Assembly: GCF_900142465.1 (NCBI RefSeq)
Contig: NZ_FRAX01000014.1
Coordinates: forward strand, 1-64,000
Direction: 5' to 3'
From: Fibrobacter sp. UWH6
GTDB taxonomy: Bacteria > Fibrobacterota > Fibrobacteria > Fibrobacterales > Fibrobacteraceae
DNA: 64,000 bases
Positions 48,245-56,317 of the stretch are shown here, one piece after another. Under the pieces are notes generated by a model. The model saw only the letters and a program-made list of their open reading frames with translations. It had not been told where the DNA came from and did not search any database. Each line of letters starts with the position of its first letter. Within the stretch, counting starts at the first letter, position 1. The translations under genes and the position numbers were made by a program.

Positions 48245-49489
48245 ATGGCAAAGCTTTCTATTGAAGATCTCGAACTCGCTGGCAAGCGCGTGTTCATCCG
48301 TGTCGACTTCAACGTTCCCCAGGACAAGGTCACCGGCGAAATCACCAACACCAAGCGTATCGAAGCTGCTCTCCCCACTATCCAGTGCGCTCTCGATAAG
48401 GGTGCTGCTGTTATCCTCGCTTCTCACCTGGGCCGCCCCAATGGCGAAGTGAACATGAAGTACACTCTCGCTCCCGTTGCCAAGAAGCTCGAAGAACTCA
48501 TCAAGAAGCCGGTGAAGTTCCTCTCTGACTGTGCAGGTGCAGAAGTTGAAGCTGCTTGCGCCGCTATCAAGCCGGGTGAAATCATCCTCCTCGAAAACCT
48601 CCGCTTCCACATCGAAGAAGAAGGCAAGAAGAAGGACGCCGAAGGCAACAAGGTTAAGGCTGACAAGGAAGCTGTCAAGGCATTCCGCGCTTCCCTCACC
48701 AAGCTCGCTGACGTTTATGTTAACGACGCATTCGGTACCGCTCACCGCGACCACTCTTCCATGACTGGTGTTGAACTGCCGCAGCGCGCTGCTGGCTTCC
48801 TCATGAACAAGGAACTCAAGGCATTCGACGCAGTTCTCAACAACCCCCCGCGTCCGTTCCTCGCAATCCTCGGCGGTGCTAAGGTTGCCGACAAGATCCA
48901 GCTCATCAACAACCTCCTGGACAAGGCTGACAAGATCATCATCGGCGGCGGCATGGCATTCACCTTCAAGAAGGTGATCGACAATATCGAAATCGGTTCT
49001 TCTCTGTTCGACGAAGAAGGCGCAAAGCTGGTTCCGGAACTGATGGCTAAGGCTAAGGCTGCTGGCAAGGAAATCATCCTCCCGGTTGACTACATCGCTG
49101 CTGACAAGTTCGCTGCTGACGCTGCTACCAAGGCTGTTTCTGACGCTGAAGGTATCCCCGCTGGCTGGATGGGTCTGGACGTTGGTGCAGAATCCACCAA
49201 GAAGTTCGTTGAAGCTATCAAGTCCTCCAAGACCATCGTTTGGAACGGTCCTGCAGGCGTGTTCGAATTCGAAGCTTTCGAAAAGGCTACCAAGGCTATG
49301 GCTGACGCAATCGTCGAAGCTACCGCAGCTGGTGCAATCACCGTGATCGGTGGTGGCGATACCGCTACTGCAGCTAAGAAGTACGGCGCAGACAAGAAGG
49401 TCACCCACACCTCTACCGGTGGTGGCGCTTCTCTCGAACTCCTGGAAGGCAAGGTCCTGCCGGGCGTCGCAGCCCTGACCGACAAGTAA
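48245..49489 (+). CDS. pgk: Phosphoglycerate kinase
   Basis: 414 residues. [22 protein letters not shown] and a segment ending [12 protein letters not shown] belong to the N-domain; [16 protein letters not shown] is the PGK hinge; and [13 protein letters not shown] plus [14 protein letters not shown] form the nucleotide site. It makes ATP in glycolysis from 1,3-bisphosphoglycerate. ATG 48245 is used rather than GTG 48236. Codon use is very biased, the sign of a top-expressed gene. Upstream, ttttactatattttag carries a TATATT box. A repeat block and a terminator follow. Confidence 0.97.
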   Translation: MAKLSIEDLELAGKRVFIRVDFNVPQDKVTGEITNTKRIEAALPTIQCALDKGAAVILASHLGRPNGEVNMKYTLAPVAKKLEELIKKPVKFLSDCAGAEVEAACAAIKPGEIILLENLRFHIEEEGKKKDAEGNKVKADKEAVKAFRASLTKLADVYVNDAFGTAHRDHSSMTGVELPQRAAGFLMNKELKAFDAVLNNPPRPFLAILGGAKVADKIQLINNLLDKADKIIIGGGMAFTFKKVIDNIEIGSSLFDEEGAKLVPELMAKAKAAGKEIILPVDYIAADKFAADAATKAVSDAEGIPAGWMGLDVGAESTKKFVEAIKSSKTIVWNGPAGVFEFEAFEKATKAMADAIVEATAAGAITVIGGGDTATAAKKYGADKKVTHTSTGGGASLELLEGKVLPGVAALTDK

Positions 49490-49494
49490 CTTGC

Positions 49495-49600
49495 GATGAT
49501 AAGCGGCGCATTGCCGCGTTGCTCGCCCCCTCACGTACGAAAGTACGCTACGGGGGTTCGCGCCTTGCACTGCTTGCTTCTAATCGCAAATTACATTTGC
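49495..49600 (+). repeat. Palindromic repeat block after pgk
   Basis: Small hairpins follow each other: gcggcgcattgccgc, ccccctcacgtacg against cgtacgctacggggg-type arms around aaagta, and gcgattag/ctaatcgc at the edges (ttgcgatgat...ctaatcgcaa). The block as a whole is a large imperfect palindrome. It resembles the blocks at 12.4 and 61.6 kb in style. Confidence 0.6.
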
Positions 49601-49624
49601 GTTTTAGAGAAATTGTGAATTGAA

Positions 49625-49655
49625 AAAATCCCGATGGAAGTCGGGATTTTTTTTG
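49625..49655 (+). terminator. Terminator of pgk
   Basis: aaaatcccga pairs with tcgggatttt across tggaag, then a long T run. Confidence 0.9.
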
Positions 49656-49742
49656 TATTTGGGGGAGGTGGGCTTGCGCCTTGCGGACCACTACGGTTGA
49701 ATTGAACGGAAATGACTTTGATAACCGTAGTCAAGCTCTAAG

Positions 49743-49895
49743 TCATTGCTGGCTGGCGTCGGGGTTGACGGTTTCGTCGTGCTCCTCGAATTGGCTCACT
49801 TTCTTGAACCAGTAGTCTTCACTGTTGATGGAGCTCATGTTGTTGATGATGGCGTCCAGATCCAATTCTTCATTGTTGTTGTTTTCGTTAGGCAT
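49743..49895 (-). CDS. 50-residue acidic small protein
   Basis: A minus-strand frame from ATG 49895 to TGA 49743 reads MPNENNNNEELDLDAIINNM and SSINSEDYWFKKVSQFEEHD, ending in a polar tail. It is acidic and helical, with no membrane segment. An actatatt box (TACTATATT, as before pgk and tRNA-Met) lies about 10 bp upstream; the ribosome site is poor. It is divergent from a secreted-protein gene. Family unknown. The composition and intact frame, in a region with no other gene, support it being real. Confidence 0.5.
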   Translation of the reverse strand: MPNENNNNEELDLDAIINNMSSINSEDYWFKKVSQFEEHDETVNPDASQQ

Positions 49896-49940
49896 GTACT
49901 GAATATAGTATTATCTGTTAAATTTTGTATTTTTGCAGTC

Positions 49941-50351
49941 ATGAACAAATTGATTTGGGGGTTAGTTTTGTTGATTTCTGTAGGGGCGGCTCAGGCTCAG
50001 CTTGTTCCCAAGGGTATGGCTATCTACGGCAGTGTGGACGGGACTGATGTTGTGCCGCAGGAGGAGTCTTCCTATGGGTCGGAAAATTCTGTGCCTGATT
50101 CGTTGCTGAACTGGAACGAAGACCGTGCCGTTTTTGCAGATAGTGTGTCCATTTACATGAAGGATTACAACTGCAATATTGGCAAGGCTAAGCAGTTTGC
50201 CCGCTATGGTGGGATTTGTGGTTGGGCTGGGCTTGGTATCGCCCTTATCGGTATTGATATGCTGTCCGCGGGACTTGCCATGGACAAACGCAGTTTTGAT
50301 AATGCGCTCAGTTATGGCGGTGTTGCAATGATTACGGGCGGAATTCTTTAA
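49941..50351 (+). CDS. Small secreted/membrane protein
   Basis: 136 residues. A signal peptide (MNKLIWGLVLLISVGAAQA) is followed by a polar region (YGSVDGTDVVPQEESSYG) and a hydrophobic Gly-rich helix pair near the end (WAGLGIALIGIDMLSAGLAM, ALSYGGVAMITGGIL). The family is not recognised. TATTTTTG (49928-49935) is a TAnnTTTG promoter box so close to ATG 49941 that the mRNA may be nearly leaderless. The open frame extends upstream but only as the shadow of the minus-strand small gene. Confidence 0.65.
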   Translation: MNKLIWGLVLLISVGAAQAQLVPKGMAIYGSVDGTDVVPQEESSYGSENSVPDSLLNWNEDRAVFADSVSIYMKDYNCNIGKAKQFARYGGICGWAGLGIALIGIDMLSAGLAMDKRSFDNALSYGGVAMITGGIL

Positions 50352-50423
50352 GCAGAAAAAGATTGATTACCAGCGGAGACATTCCGTTTTGCAGACAAGT
50401 GACTATTAAAACGTGAGGTTTTT

Positions 50424-50774
50424 ATGGCAGAAAAGATTTCTGAAATTTCAAAGGTGTATCACAAGGAACACGGCAACTGCGCTGTGTCTGTGACTTATGG
50501 TTATTGGCGTGCCCAGGGCAAGTCTGAAGCGGAAGCTCTGGAACTGGCCATGGCTGTAAAGCAGTTCAGTGGCGGTCGTGCTCCGGAGGGAACTTGCGGC
50601 GCCTTACATGCGGCAAAGCTGTTGGCTCCTGCCCAGTCTGATGCCATTGTGGAGTTCTTCAAGAACGGTGCCAAGGGCTGCACCCTGTGTAGTGAAATTC
50701 GCCCCAATGGGGTGATTCCCTGCAACCGCTGTGTGGAATTGGCGGGCGAGGCGCTGGACTCCTTGAATAAATAG
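50424..50774 (+). CDS. C_GCAxxG_C_C family redox protein
   Basis: 116 residues. The cysteine pattern is that of the C_GCAxxG_C_C family: GNCAVSVTYGY, GGRAPEGTCGALHAAKLL, then GCTLCSEI and PCNRCVELA. Family members are thought to be redox-active or metal-binding; no reaction is established. Cytoplasmic. gaggtttttATG gives a moderate ribosome site. Single gene. Confidence 0.8.
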   Translation: MAEKISEISKVYHKEHGNCAVSVTYGYWRAQGKSEAEALELAMAVKQFSGGRAPEGTCGALHAAKLLAPAQSDAIVEFFKNGAKGCTLCSEIRPNGVIPCNRCVELAGEALDSLNK

Positions 50775-50809
50775 GGCGGTCTGGGGTTTTATTTTGCGAT
50801 TCCATTAAG

Positions 50810-50817
50810 TATCTTTG
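50810..50817 (+). promoter_or_regulatory. TAnnTTTG-type promoter box
   Basis: TATCTTTG, with tttt 19 bases upstream (50787-50790), precedes the lipoprotein gene at 50853 by the distance expected for a short leader with an aaaggag ribosome site. Confidence 0.45.
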
Positions 50818-50852
50818 TGTCGGTGTTCGGGTATTTAGGAAAAGGAGACTTG

Positions 50853-52109
50853 ATGAAGAATCGTTTTGGACTTTTGGCCCTTACGCTTTTTGTGGCGGGT
50901 TGCAGTTTTTTCGTGGCATGTGGCGAGTCTGCCTCTGAAGCAGAAAATTCGGATCCGGTTCCTCAGGCGGAATCTAGTTCTGCCATGGGAACGGCTGACC
51001 CCGCTGAAGTTTTTTCGTCGGCTGTAGTAGAAGTCCCCCAGACTTTGCCCTGCGCTCCCGAGGAGGAGGGCGGTTTTGTGTGGATCGAAACGGGTAAGAG
51101 TTATTACCGTTGCGAGTCCGGTTTGTGGACTGCGTATGACGTGGCGCCTCATAAGAGAGGTTTCGATCCGTGCCAGTTTAATTTTGGTGCGGCCTGGAGT
51201 ACCGACAAGGAACGCGATTCTACGAATTACGCCGGCCTGGACTATATTGCGGTCTGGCTTGGTGATAACGATTTCTATAACGGCTTTGAAGAACGTATGG
51301 TAAAGATGAGCGTGGAAATTGGCGCGACTCCCATGATTTACGCTTACGTGATTGCCGAGTTCGACAAGGATCATGGAATTGACGACTGCAATATTTCCAA
51401 GGCAGAAAAGACCCATTGCTCCCATGGGGCCCAGATGATTCGCGAATATTTTGCGGACTCCATTTTGTATCGTTATGCGGCTTATGCCAACGGTATGCGT
51501 GAACAGCTGATTTACCGTCTGGAGGTGGATGCGGATACTTATGAATCCATCTGGCTGATTGAACCGGATTTTTATCAGTATTCCGAAACGGCTTCAAGGC
51601 AGAAGGAAAGATACGATGGAACTGTCCAGGAAGGAGGCGGCATTCCCGATTCCCTTATGGGCGTGTACTTCAAGCAGATCGTGGATACCATTCGTGCCTA
51701 CTTGCCTGCGGCAAAGATTGCCATCGATATTTCACCCTGGATTGGCGATAAGGATACGGCCCTGTTTGCCCAGTGGTATTCCAACTTTGACATGAGTATC
51801 GTGGATTTTGCGGGAACTTCCGGCGGTTCGTCCCTGGCGACATCCGAGAAGATTGTGGCTGCCAATTCTGCCACCTGGGCGAAGATTCATGAGGTGACGG
51901 GCAAGCCCATTCTTGCGGATGCGGGCTATGGTGCCGGTGGCGCAAGTAACGGCCACAAGAAGCCTTGGGATGATGTCCAGAACATCAAGGCCAGAATGGC
52001 CAACGGTGTTGTGGGTATTATGCAGATGAATGCCGCTAACGATTTCCCGGTAAGGGCTGATACCATCAGGCCGCAGCTGAATTATACGTTCCCCTGGTGC
52101 AATAACTAG
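50853..52109 (+). CDS. Lipoprotein with TIM-barrel glycosidase-like domain
   Basis: 418 residues. The signal ends in a lipobox (LFVAGCS, second Cys in FFVACGE nearby). A Ser/Ala-rich spacer is followed by a short Trp/Cys-containing region (FVWIETGKSYYRCESGLW), then a ~310-residue domain with barrel-like strands: LDYIAVWLGDND, ATPMIYAYVIAEF, IWLIEPDF, AKIAIDISPWIG, SIVDFAGTSGGSS and KPILADAGYGAGG. Acidic residues at strand ends (EPDF, DISPW) could be catalytic, so I suspect a glycoside hydrolase acting on plant polysaccharides. I cannot name the family. ATG 50853 has aaaggag before it. Confidence 0.6.
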   Translation: MKNRFGLLALTLFVAGCSFFVACGESASEAENSDPVPQAESSSAMGTADPAEVFSSAVVEVPQTLPCAPEEEGGFVWIETGKSYYRCESGLWTAYDVAPHKRGFDPCQFNFGAAWSTDKERDSTNYAGLDYIAVWLGDNDFYNGFEERMVKMSVEIGATPMIYAYVIAEFDKDHGIDDCNISKAEKTHCSHGAQMIREYFADSILYRYAAYANGMREQLIYRLEVDADTYESIWLIEPDFYQYSETASRQKERYDGTVQEGGGIPDSLMGVYFKQIVDTIRAYLPAAKIAIDISPWIGDKDTALFAQWYSNFDMSIVDFAGTSGGSSLATSEKIVAANSATWAKIHEVTGKPILADAGYGAGGASNGHKKPWDDVQNIKARMANGVVGIMQMNAANDFPVRADTIRPQLNYTFPWCNN

Positions 52110-52141
52110 GGCGGCACTTCGGCGGTTTTAATCTTTTTTTC

Positions 52142-52149
52142 TATCTTTG
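52142..52149 (+). promoter_or_regulatory. TAnnTTTG-type promoter box of hisH
   Basis: TATCTTTG directly upstream of hisH, leaving a leader of about 15-20 nt that contains the acgagg ribosome site. No good -33 TTTG is present. Confidence 0.45.
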
Positions 52150-52171
52150 CGGTTGTAAAAACGAGGTTTCT

Positions 52172-52786
52172 ATGTCTATTATCGTAGTTGACTACAACGC
52201 TGGCAACTTGACGTCTGTGATGAACGCTTTGGAACACATCGGTGCCGATGCTGTTTCTAGTCGCGATCCCGAAGTGATTGCCAAGGCTGATCGCCTGATT
52301 TTCCCTGGCGTTGGCGCTGCGGCTTCGGCTATGGAAACCTTGACTAGGACCGGAATCGGTGAGGCCATCAAGACGGTAGTGAAGGCCGGCAATCCTGTGC
52401 TTGGTATTTGTATCGGTTGCCAGATCATTCTGGAAGAATCCGAAGAAGATGGCGGTGTCAAGACTTTGGGTCTGATTCCCGGCAAGGCTGTGCGCTTTAA
52501 GGATGAACCGGGCCTGAAGATCCCTCACATGGGTTGGAACCAGGTGGAATTTACCCGCGAACACCCCATTATGAAGGGCATCGCCAGCGGTAGCGATTTC
52601 TACTACGTTCATTCCTATCACCCGGTGGTGCCTGCGGAGTATAGCTTTGCTGAAACTACTTACGGCACCCAGACCTTCCAGGGCCTTATTGGCAAGGATA
52701 ACCTGATTGCTTCCCAGTTCCATCAGGAAAAGAGTGGTGATGTGGGGCTTGCCATGCTGAAGAACTTCTGCGACTGGAAAGTTTAA
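52172..52786 (+). CDS. hisH: Imidazole glycerol phosphate synthase, glutaminase subunit
   Basis: 204 residues. VVDYNAGNLTSVMNALEHIG and LIFPGVGAAASAM are the HisH start. The nucleophile is the first cysteine of GICIGCQII, and VHSYHPV plus ASQFHQEKSGDVGLAML supply the histidine and glutamate of the triad. With HisF it makes imidazole glycerol phosphate and AICAR in histidine synthesis. hisF and other his genes are not adjacent, so the pathway is dispersed. The second Cys in the nucleophile loop replaces the usual Met. Confidence 0.95.
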   Translation: MSIIVVDYNAGNLTSVMNALEHIGADAVSSRDPEVIAKADRLIFPGVGAAASAMETLTRTGIGEAIKTVVKAGNPVLGICIGCQIILEESEEDGGVKTLGLIPGKAVRFKDEPGLKIPHMGWNQVEFTREHPIMKGIASGSDFYYVHSYHPVVPAEYSFAETTYGTQTFQGLIGKDNLIASQFHQEKSGDVGLAMLKNFCDWKV

Positions 52787-52817
52787 TTCGCCTTAGCCAA
52801 TTTTTTACTTTATAGTT

Positions 52818-52846
52818 AGACCGTGTTAATCCGCGGTCTTTTTTTA
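52818..52846 (+). terminator. Terminator of hisH
   Basis: agaccg (52818-52823) pairs with cggtct (52834-52839), then seven T. Confidence 0.85.
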
Positions 52847-52913
52847 TAATAAAAAAATATGGATTCTTGGTTAAGAGTCTGGTAGTTTACGTCTATTTTT
52901 ATTGATAAAATAA

Positions 52914-52951
52914 ATTTTGTATCATTGGTTTATTGACGAATGATACAAAAT
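52914..52951 (+). promoter_or_regulatory. Operator-like inverted repeat before the second TIGR02147 gene
   Basis: attttgtatcatt (52914-52926) is repeated as aatgatacaaaat (52939-52951) around a 12-nt spacer, perfect 13-bp arms. It ends five bases before ATG 52957, so a bound protein would block or position transcription of the module. TTGACG lies in the spacer. Confidence 0.7.
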
Positions 52952-52956
52952 AAATT

Positions 52957-53805
52957 ATGTTTGCCTTCGCCGTCAAGGCAGGTAAATTTTTGAAGCCCAT
53001 AACCGATTATCAAAGCTATCGCTGCTATATGCAGGAGTTTTATGAGGAGCGTAAGCGAACGGATTCGTTTACGTGGCGAGAATATGCCCGTCTGGCAGGG
53101 TTTTCTTCGCCTACCTACCTGAAGTTGGTTTGCGAGGGTAAAAGTAGCCTTAGCGAGGCGGGAATCGGCAAGGTGGCCGACGCCATGGGGCTGAAGGGTT
53201 TTGATTACGTCTATTTCCGTTACCTGGTGCAGTTTAACCAGGCTAAAGATGACGAGTCCCGCAAGAAGGCGTTCGGTGCCATGCAGGAAGTGGCCAAGTC
53301 AAAAAAGATCCGCGTGCTGGATGGCGACGCCTACGCTTATTTTGAGTCCTGGAAGAATCCGGTGCTGCGTGAATTAGTGACCATGATGCCGGGTGCCACT
53401 CCCGAGGCTATGGCAGCCATGTGCTGGCAGCCGGTAAGTGCCGACGAAGTCTGCGCTTCGCTTGATTTGATGGTAAAGTTGGGTTTGTTACAGAAGAAGG
53501 GCCGTAATGTTTATGTGCAGACGGATAAGGCTCTCGTGGGGAATTCCGATGCGATTCCCGTGGCTGTACGGACGATGCATCGGGAAATGGCTGCGCTTGC
53601 TCAAAAATCTATAGATGCGTTTGATGTGAATGATCGAAATATTATGGGTGTTACAATGAGTGTTGATCGTGAAGCTTACGAACAAATTGTGGAGGAACTG
53701 CTTTCGTGCCGACGAAAAATAGCCTCCATTGCCAATGCCAGCAGAAAGCCGGATCAGGTATATCGTTTGAACTTACAATTGTTTCCTTTGACAAAGAAAA
53801 TCTAG
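52957..53805 (+). CDS. TIGR02147 / DUF4423 family protein, copy 2
   Basis: 282 residues, the same length as copy 1. It shares the pattern YQSYRCYMQEFYEERKRTD, YARLAGFSSPTYLKLVCEG and KVADAMGLKGFDYVYFRYLV at the N-terminus (helix-turn-helix-like) and ends in QVYRLNLQLFPLTKK, the family's closing motif. Sequence identity with copy 1 is low outside these blocks, so the duplication is old. Presumed DNA-binding regulator. It begins right after a 13-bp inverted repeat and is followed after 23 bp by a large lipoprotein gene, repeating the layout at 38.7-41.0 kb. Confidence 0.85.
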   Translation: MFAFAVKAGKFLKPITDYQSYRCYMQEFYEERKRTDSFTWREYARLAGFSSPTYLKLVCEGKSSLSEAGIGKVADAMGLKGFDYVYFRYLVQFNQAKDDESRKKAFGAMQEVAKSKKIRVLDGDAYAYFESWKNPVLRELVTMMPGATPEAMAAMCWQPVSADEVCASLDLMVKLGLLQKKGRNVYVQTDKALVGNSDAIPVAVRTMHREMAALAQKSIDAFDVNDRNIMGVTMSVDREAYEQIVEELLSCRRKIASIANASRKPDQVYRLNLQLFPLTKKI

Positions 53806-53828
53806 AAAGCTGATTTGGGACGGCTAGG

Positions 53829-55484
53829 ATGACTAAAAAAAATATTGCATTCTCTATTGTTTTAACTAACGCGTTTTTACTGGGTGGTTGCGGATCGGAC
53901 CGCCACATGGTTTTTGACGAAGGATCCACCGAAGAAAACAATGCTTCTGTTGAAGTGGTCCACATTGAAGATGTAAACGTGGTGGACGTACCCGGAACAT
54001 GGTCTATGTTGGATGGCGGTGAAGGGTCTGAAATTAAATGGGACGTTGACGGTGATAAAGTCTTTTCAAGGACTTGGCTGAAATCGGCTCAAAAGAAATG
54101 TGGCGGTTTCTGCGGAACGGTTGTTCTTGGAAAGAGCTCGTCTGACAAGGTGGCTTCCGTTGGGTTTAATCTGGATCTTTCCAAGGAACGGAATGATACG
54201 CTGGTTTTGGCGGATGTTTCGTCTTGGGGACAGTTGTGCGTGGAATATGCTTCTGGCCTGGATGTTCGCGTCGACCTGGAATCAATGGATTCGACAGGTG
54301 TTGTCGTTGAGGATTCTCCGACAGCCTTGTATAAAAAGACGTCTGGCGATTCGGTCAAAGTTCGTTGTGTTGGCTGGGAAAAGTTCAAACCGAAAAAGTC
54401 CGGTAAAATTCCGGGTCTTGAAGCGGTGAAACGTCTGGTTTCCCTTTCGTTCTACTTTGAGGGGTCTCCTGGGATGAGTGGCTATTTTAACATCCGGAAG
54501 CTGGGGGCCCTGGTGGTCGGTAGTTTCAAGGAGACTCAAGAAGAAAAAATTGATGACCCTCCAGCAGATTCTCTAGCAGATTCACCAGTGGATGATTCTG
54601 TAAATGTTCTTGTAGATTCTTCTGGTGGAGATACGTTGCTTATTACGTCGGCGGAATCTAGCTCGGGAGAAATAGCGTCTTCGGCGGAGTCCAGCTCCGG
54701 AGAGATTGACTCATCAGCGGAAACTAGTTCGGCGGAATCGACCTCTTCGGCGGAATCAAGTTCGTCAGCGGACACAACCTCGTCAGCGGATTCAACTACG
54801 TCGTCGGAATCTAGTGCGGATACGTTGATCACTCCTGCGAAACGGACGATTGATACAAATGATTTGGTGGAGTTATGGGATGGATCAATAAGTTATGAGG
54901 TAAAAACAGAATTTTGGGAAATGGATGAATACGGAGCTCCCTGGTATGCTTTTGATGATCATGTTTATGAAGGTTCTTCTACGATTACGTGGCCGGTCTC
55001 GTTAGGAGGCGGCTTTGATTCGGGATCTTTAGATGAAGTCATCGAAGAATGTCTGGGTATTTGTGGTACGATTGAATTTGGCGATGTGGCTAAAGGAAAA
55101 CCACCGTTTGTGGGGGTTGTCTTTGACGTGAAGGGATCTTCTGATTTAATTGCGACGGCTAGGCCTGTTGATGTGACTCCCAAATGGGATGGCGTGTGCG
55201 TCGTGTACAAGTCCGACATGAGCGGAGCTATCGTTCTGGACCCGGGATTAGAAAAGGCGGGAACGATGAGCTTCCAATTGCCTGAGGCGGTTTTTGAAAG
55301 CTCTTCTGAAATTGTCCGTAAATGTGCTTTGTGGAGTGATTTTACCAAACCCGATTCAAAAGAACCTTCCGACGAAAACGTGGAAGAATCTTTGGCGTCC
55401 GTTAGAATCAAGTTTGACGGAAGCTCGGGTAGTGGTGGATCTTTCGCAGTCTATCGAGTGGAAGCTGTCAAAGTCACTGAATAA
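53829..55484 (+). CDS. Lipoprotein with two copies of a Cys-containing beta domain
   Basis: 551 residues. Lipobox LLGGCGS. Domain A (about 55-235) and domain B (about 340-550) are divergent copies: CGGFCGTVVLG matches CLGICGTIEFG, QLCVEYAS matches GVCVVYKS, RCVGWEKFKP matches KCALWSDFTKP, and GYFNIRKLGAL matches GSFAVYRVEAV. Four cysteines at equal places suggest two disulfides per domain. A Ser/Ala/Glu linker of repeated SSAES-type units (about 275-335) joins them. The fold looks like a carbohydrate-binding jelly roll, family unnamed. Partner of the TIGR02147 gene upstream. It ends one base before rph, which is transcribed toward it. Confidence 0.75.
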   Translation: MTKKNIAFSIVLTNAFLLGGCGSDRHMVFDEGSTEENNASVEVVHIEDVNVVDVPGTWSMLDGGEGSEIKWDVDGDKVFSRTWLKSAQKKCGGFCGTVVLGKSSSDKVASVGFNLDLSKERNDTLVLADVSSWGQLCVEYASGLDVRVDLESMDSTGVVVEDSPTALYKKTSGDSVKVRCVGWEKFKPKKSGKIPGLEAVKRLVSLSFYFEGSPGMSGYFNIRKLGALVVGSFKETQEEKIDDPPADSLADSPVDDSVNVLVDSSGGDTLLITSAESSSGEIASSAESSSGEIDSSAETSSAESTSSAESSSSADTTSSADSTTSSESSADTLITPAKRTIDTNDLVELWDGSISYEVKTEFWEMDEYGAPWYAFDDHVYEGSSTITWPVSLGGGFDSGSLDEVIEECLGICGTIEFGDVAKGKPPFVGVVFDVKGSSDLIATARPVDVTPKWDGVCVVYKSDMSGAIVLDPGLEKAGTMSFQLPEAVFESSSEIVRKCALWSDFTKPDSKEPSDENVEESLASVRIKFDGSSGSGGSFAVYRVEAVKVTE

Positions 55485-56210
55485 TTACGGCAGTTCACCG
55501 CCAATCAGTTCCATCTGCTTTTTATAGATGTCCTTGCAGGCGTTTTCGCCCAGGTCAAGGAGGGTGTTCAGCATGGCGCGATCGAAGCTGGCGTGTTCGC
55601 CGGTGCCCTGGACTTCGATGAAGTTCTTGGCATCCTGCATCACCACGTTCATGTCGACGTCGGCTGCGGAGTCTTCTACATAGCAGAGGTCGCAGAGGGG
55701 CTTGCCGTTTACGACGCCTACGGAGATGGCGGTAATGGCGTGCTGGAGGATCTGTTCGGTGAGGCCCAGACGTTCCTTGATTTTCTTCAGGGCGATGGCC
55801 AGGGCTACAAATCCGCCGATAATGCTTGCGGTACGGGTGCCGCCGTCGGCTTCGATGACGTCACAGTCAATCACGATGGCGTTTTCGCCAAGGGCGGCCA
55901 GGTTTGCGGCTCCGCGGAGGGAACGACCTACGAGGCGCTGGATTTCCTGGGTGCGTCCGCTGGCACCTTTACGTTCGCGTTCGACGCGCTTGCCGGTACT
56001 CTGAGGCAGCAAGCTGTATTCTGCGGTAATCCAGCCAGTGCCGCGGCCAGCCAGCCAATCCGGAACCTTGGGGAGCAGGGTGGCGTTGCAGATCACGCGG
56101 GTGCGACCCATTTCGATAAGGACGGAACCGTCGGCGGAACTGATAAAGCCGGTGGTCATTTTCAGGTTTCTGTATTCGTCAAACTTTCTGTCGGTGCGTT
56201 CGTATGCCAT
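55485..56210 (-). CDS. rph: Ribonuclease PH
   Basis: 241 residues. GSVLIEMGRTRVICNATLLP, TAEYSLLPQSTGKRVERERK, EIQRLVGRSLRGAANL and the DCDVIEADGGTRTASIIGGF block are the RNase PH core, with the phosphate-binding Arg/Thr residues of GGTRTAS. It trims tRNA 3' ends using phosphate. ATG 56210 has aaaagga upstream; TTG 56228 is rejected. The ORF is intact to the usual C-terminus and meets the lipoprotein gene tail to tail with no terminator visible between. Confidence 0.95.
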   Translation of the reverse strand: MAYERTDRKFDEYRNLKMTTGFISSADGSVLIEMGRTRVICNATLLPKVPDWLAGRGTGWITAEYSLLPQSTGKRVERERKGASGRTQEIQRLVGRSLRGAANLAALGENAIVIDCDVIEADGGTRTASIIGGFVALAIALKKIKERLGLTEQILQHAITAISVGVVNGKPLCDLCYVEDSAADVDMNVVMQDAKNFIEVQGTGEHASFDRAMLNTLLDLGENACKDIYKKQMELIGGELP

Positions 56211-56228
56211 AGAAAAATCCTTTTTCAA

Positions 56229-56317
56229 TTATGATTTATGAATTATAAATTATGAGATTTAGTTTGGCGCCTACGGCGCGATTATTAATCTCGTACCTCG
56301 TAATTTGTAATTCGTAA
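56229..56317. repeat. Short repeats between pheA and rph
   Basis: Words such as attatgattta, tgaattataaattatgag and gtaatttgtaattcgtaatt repeat around a gcgcctacggcgc hairpin. No coding frame. The style is that of the block at 12.4 kb. Confidence 0.6.

Noticed and set aside
48239-49570. A 443-codon minus-strand open frame across pgk
   Set aside because: Antisense to pgk; Ser/Cys-rich composition typical of shadows, no recognisable domain.
49746-50351. The longer frame that starts 195 bp before the secreted protein
   Set aside because: Its first 65 codons are antisense to the 50-residue gene. The real start is ATG 49941, which gives a signal peptide.
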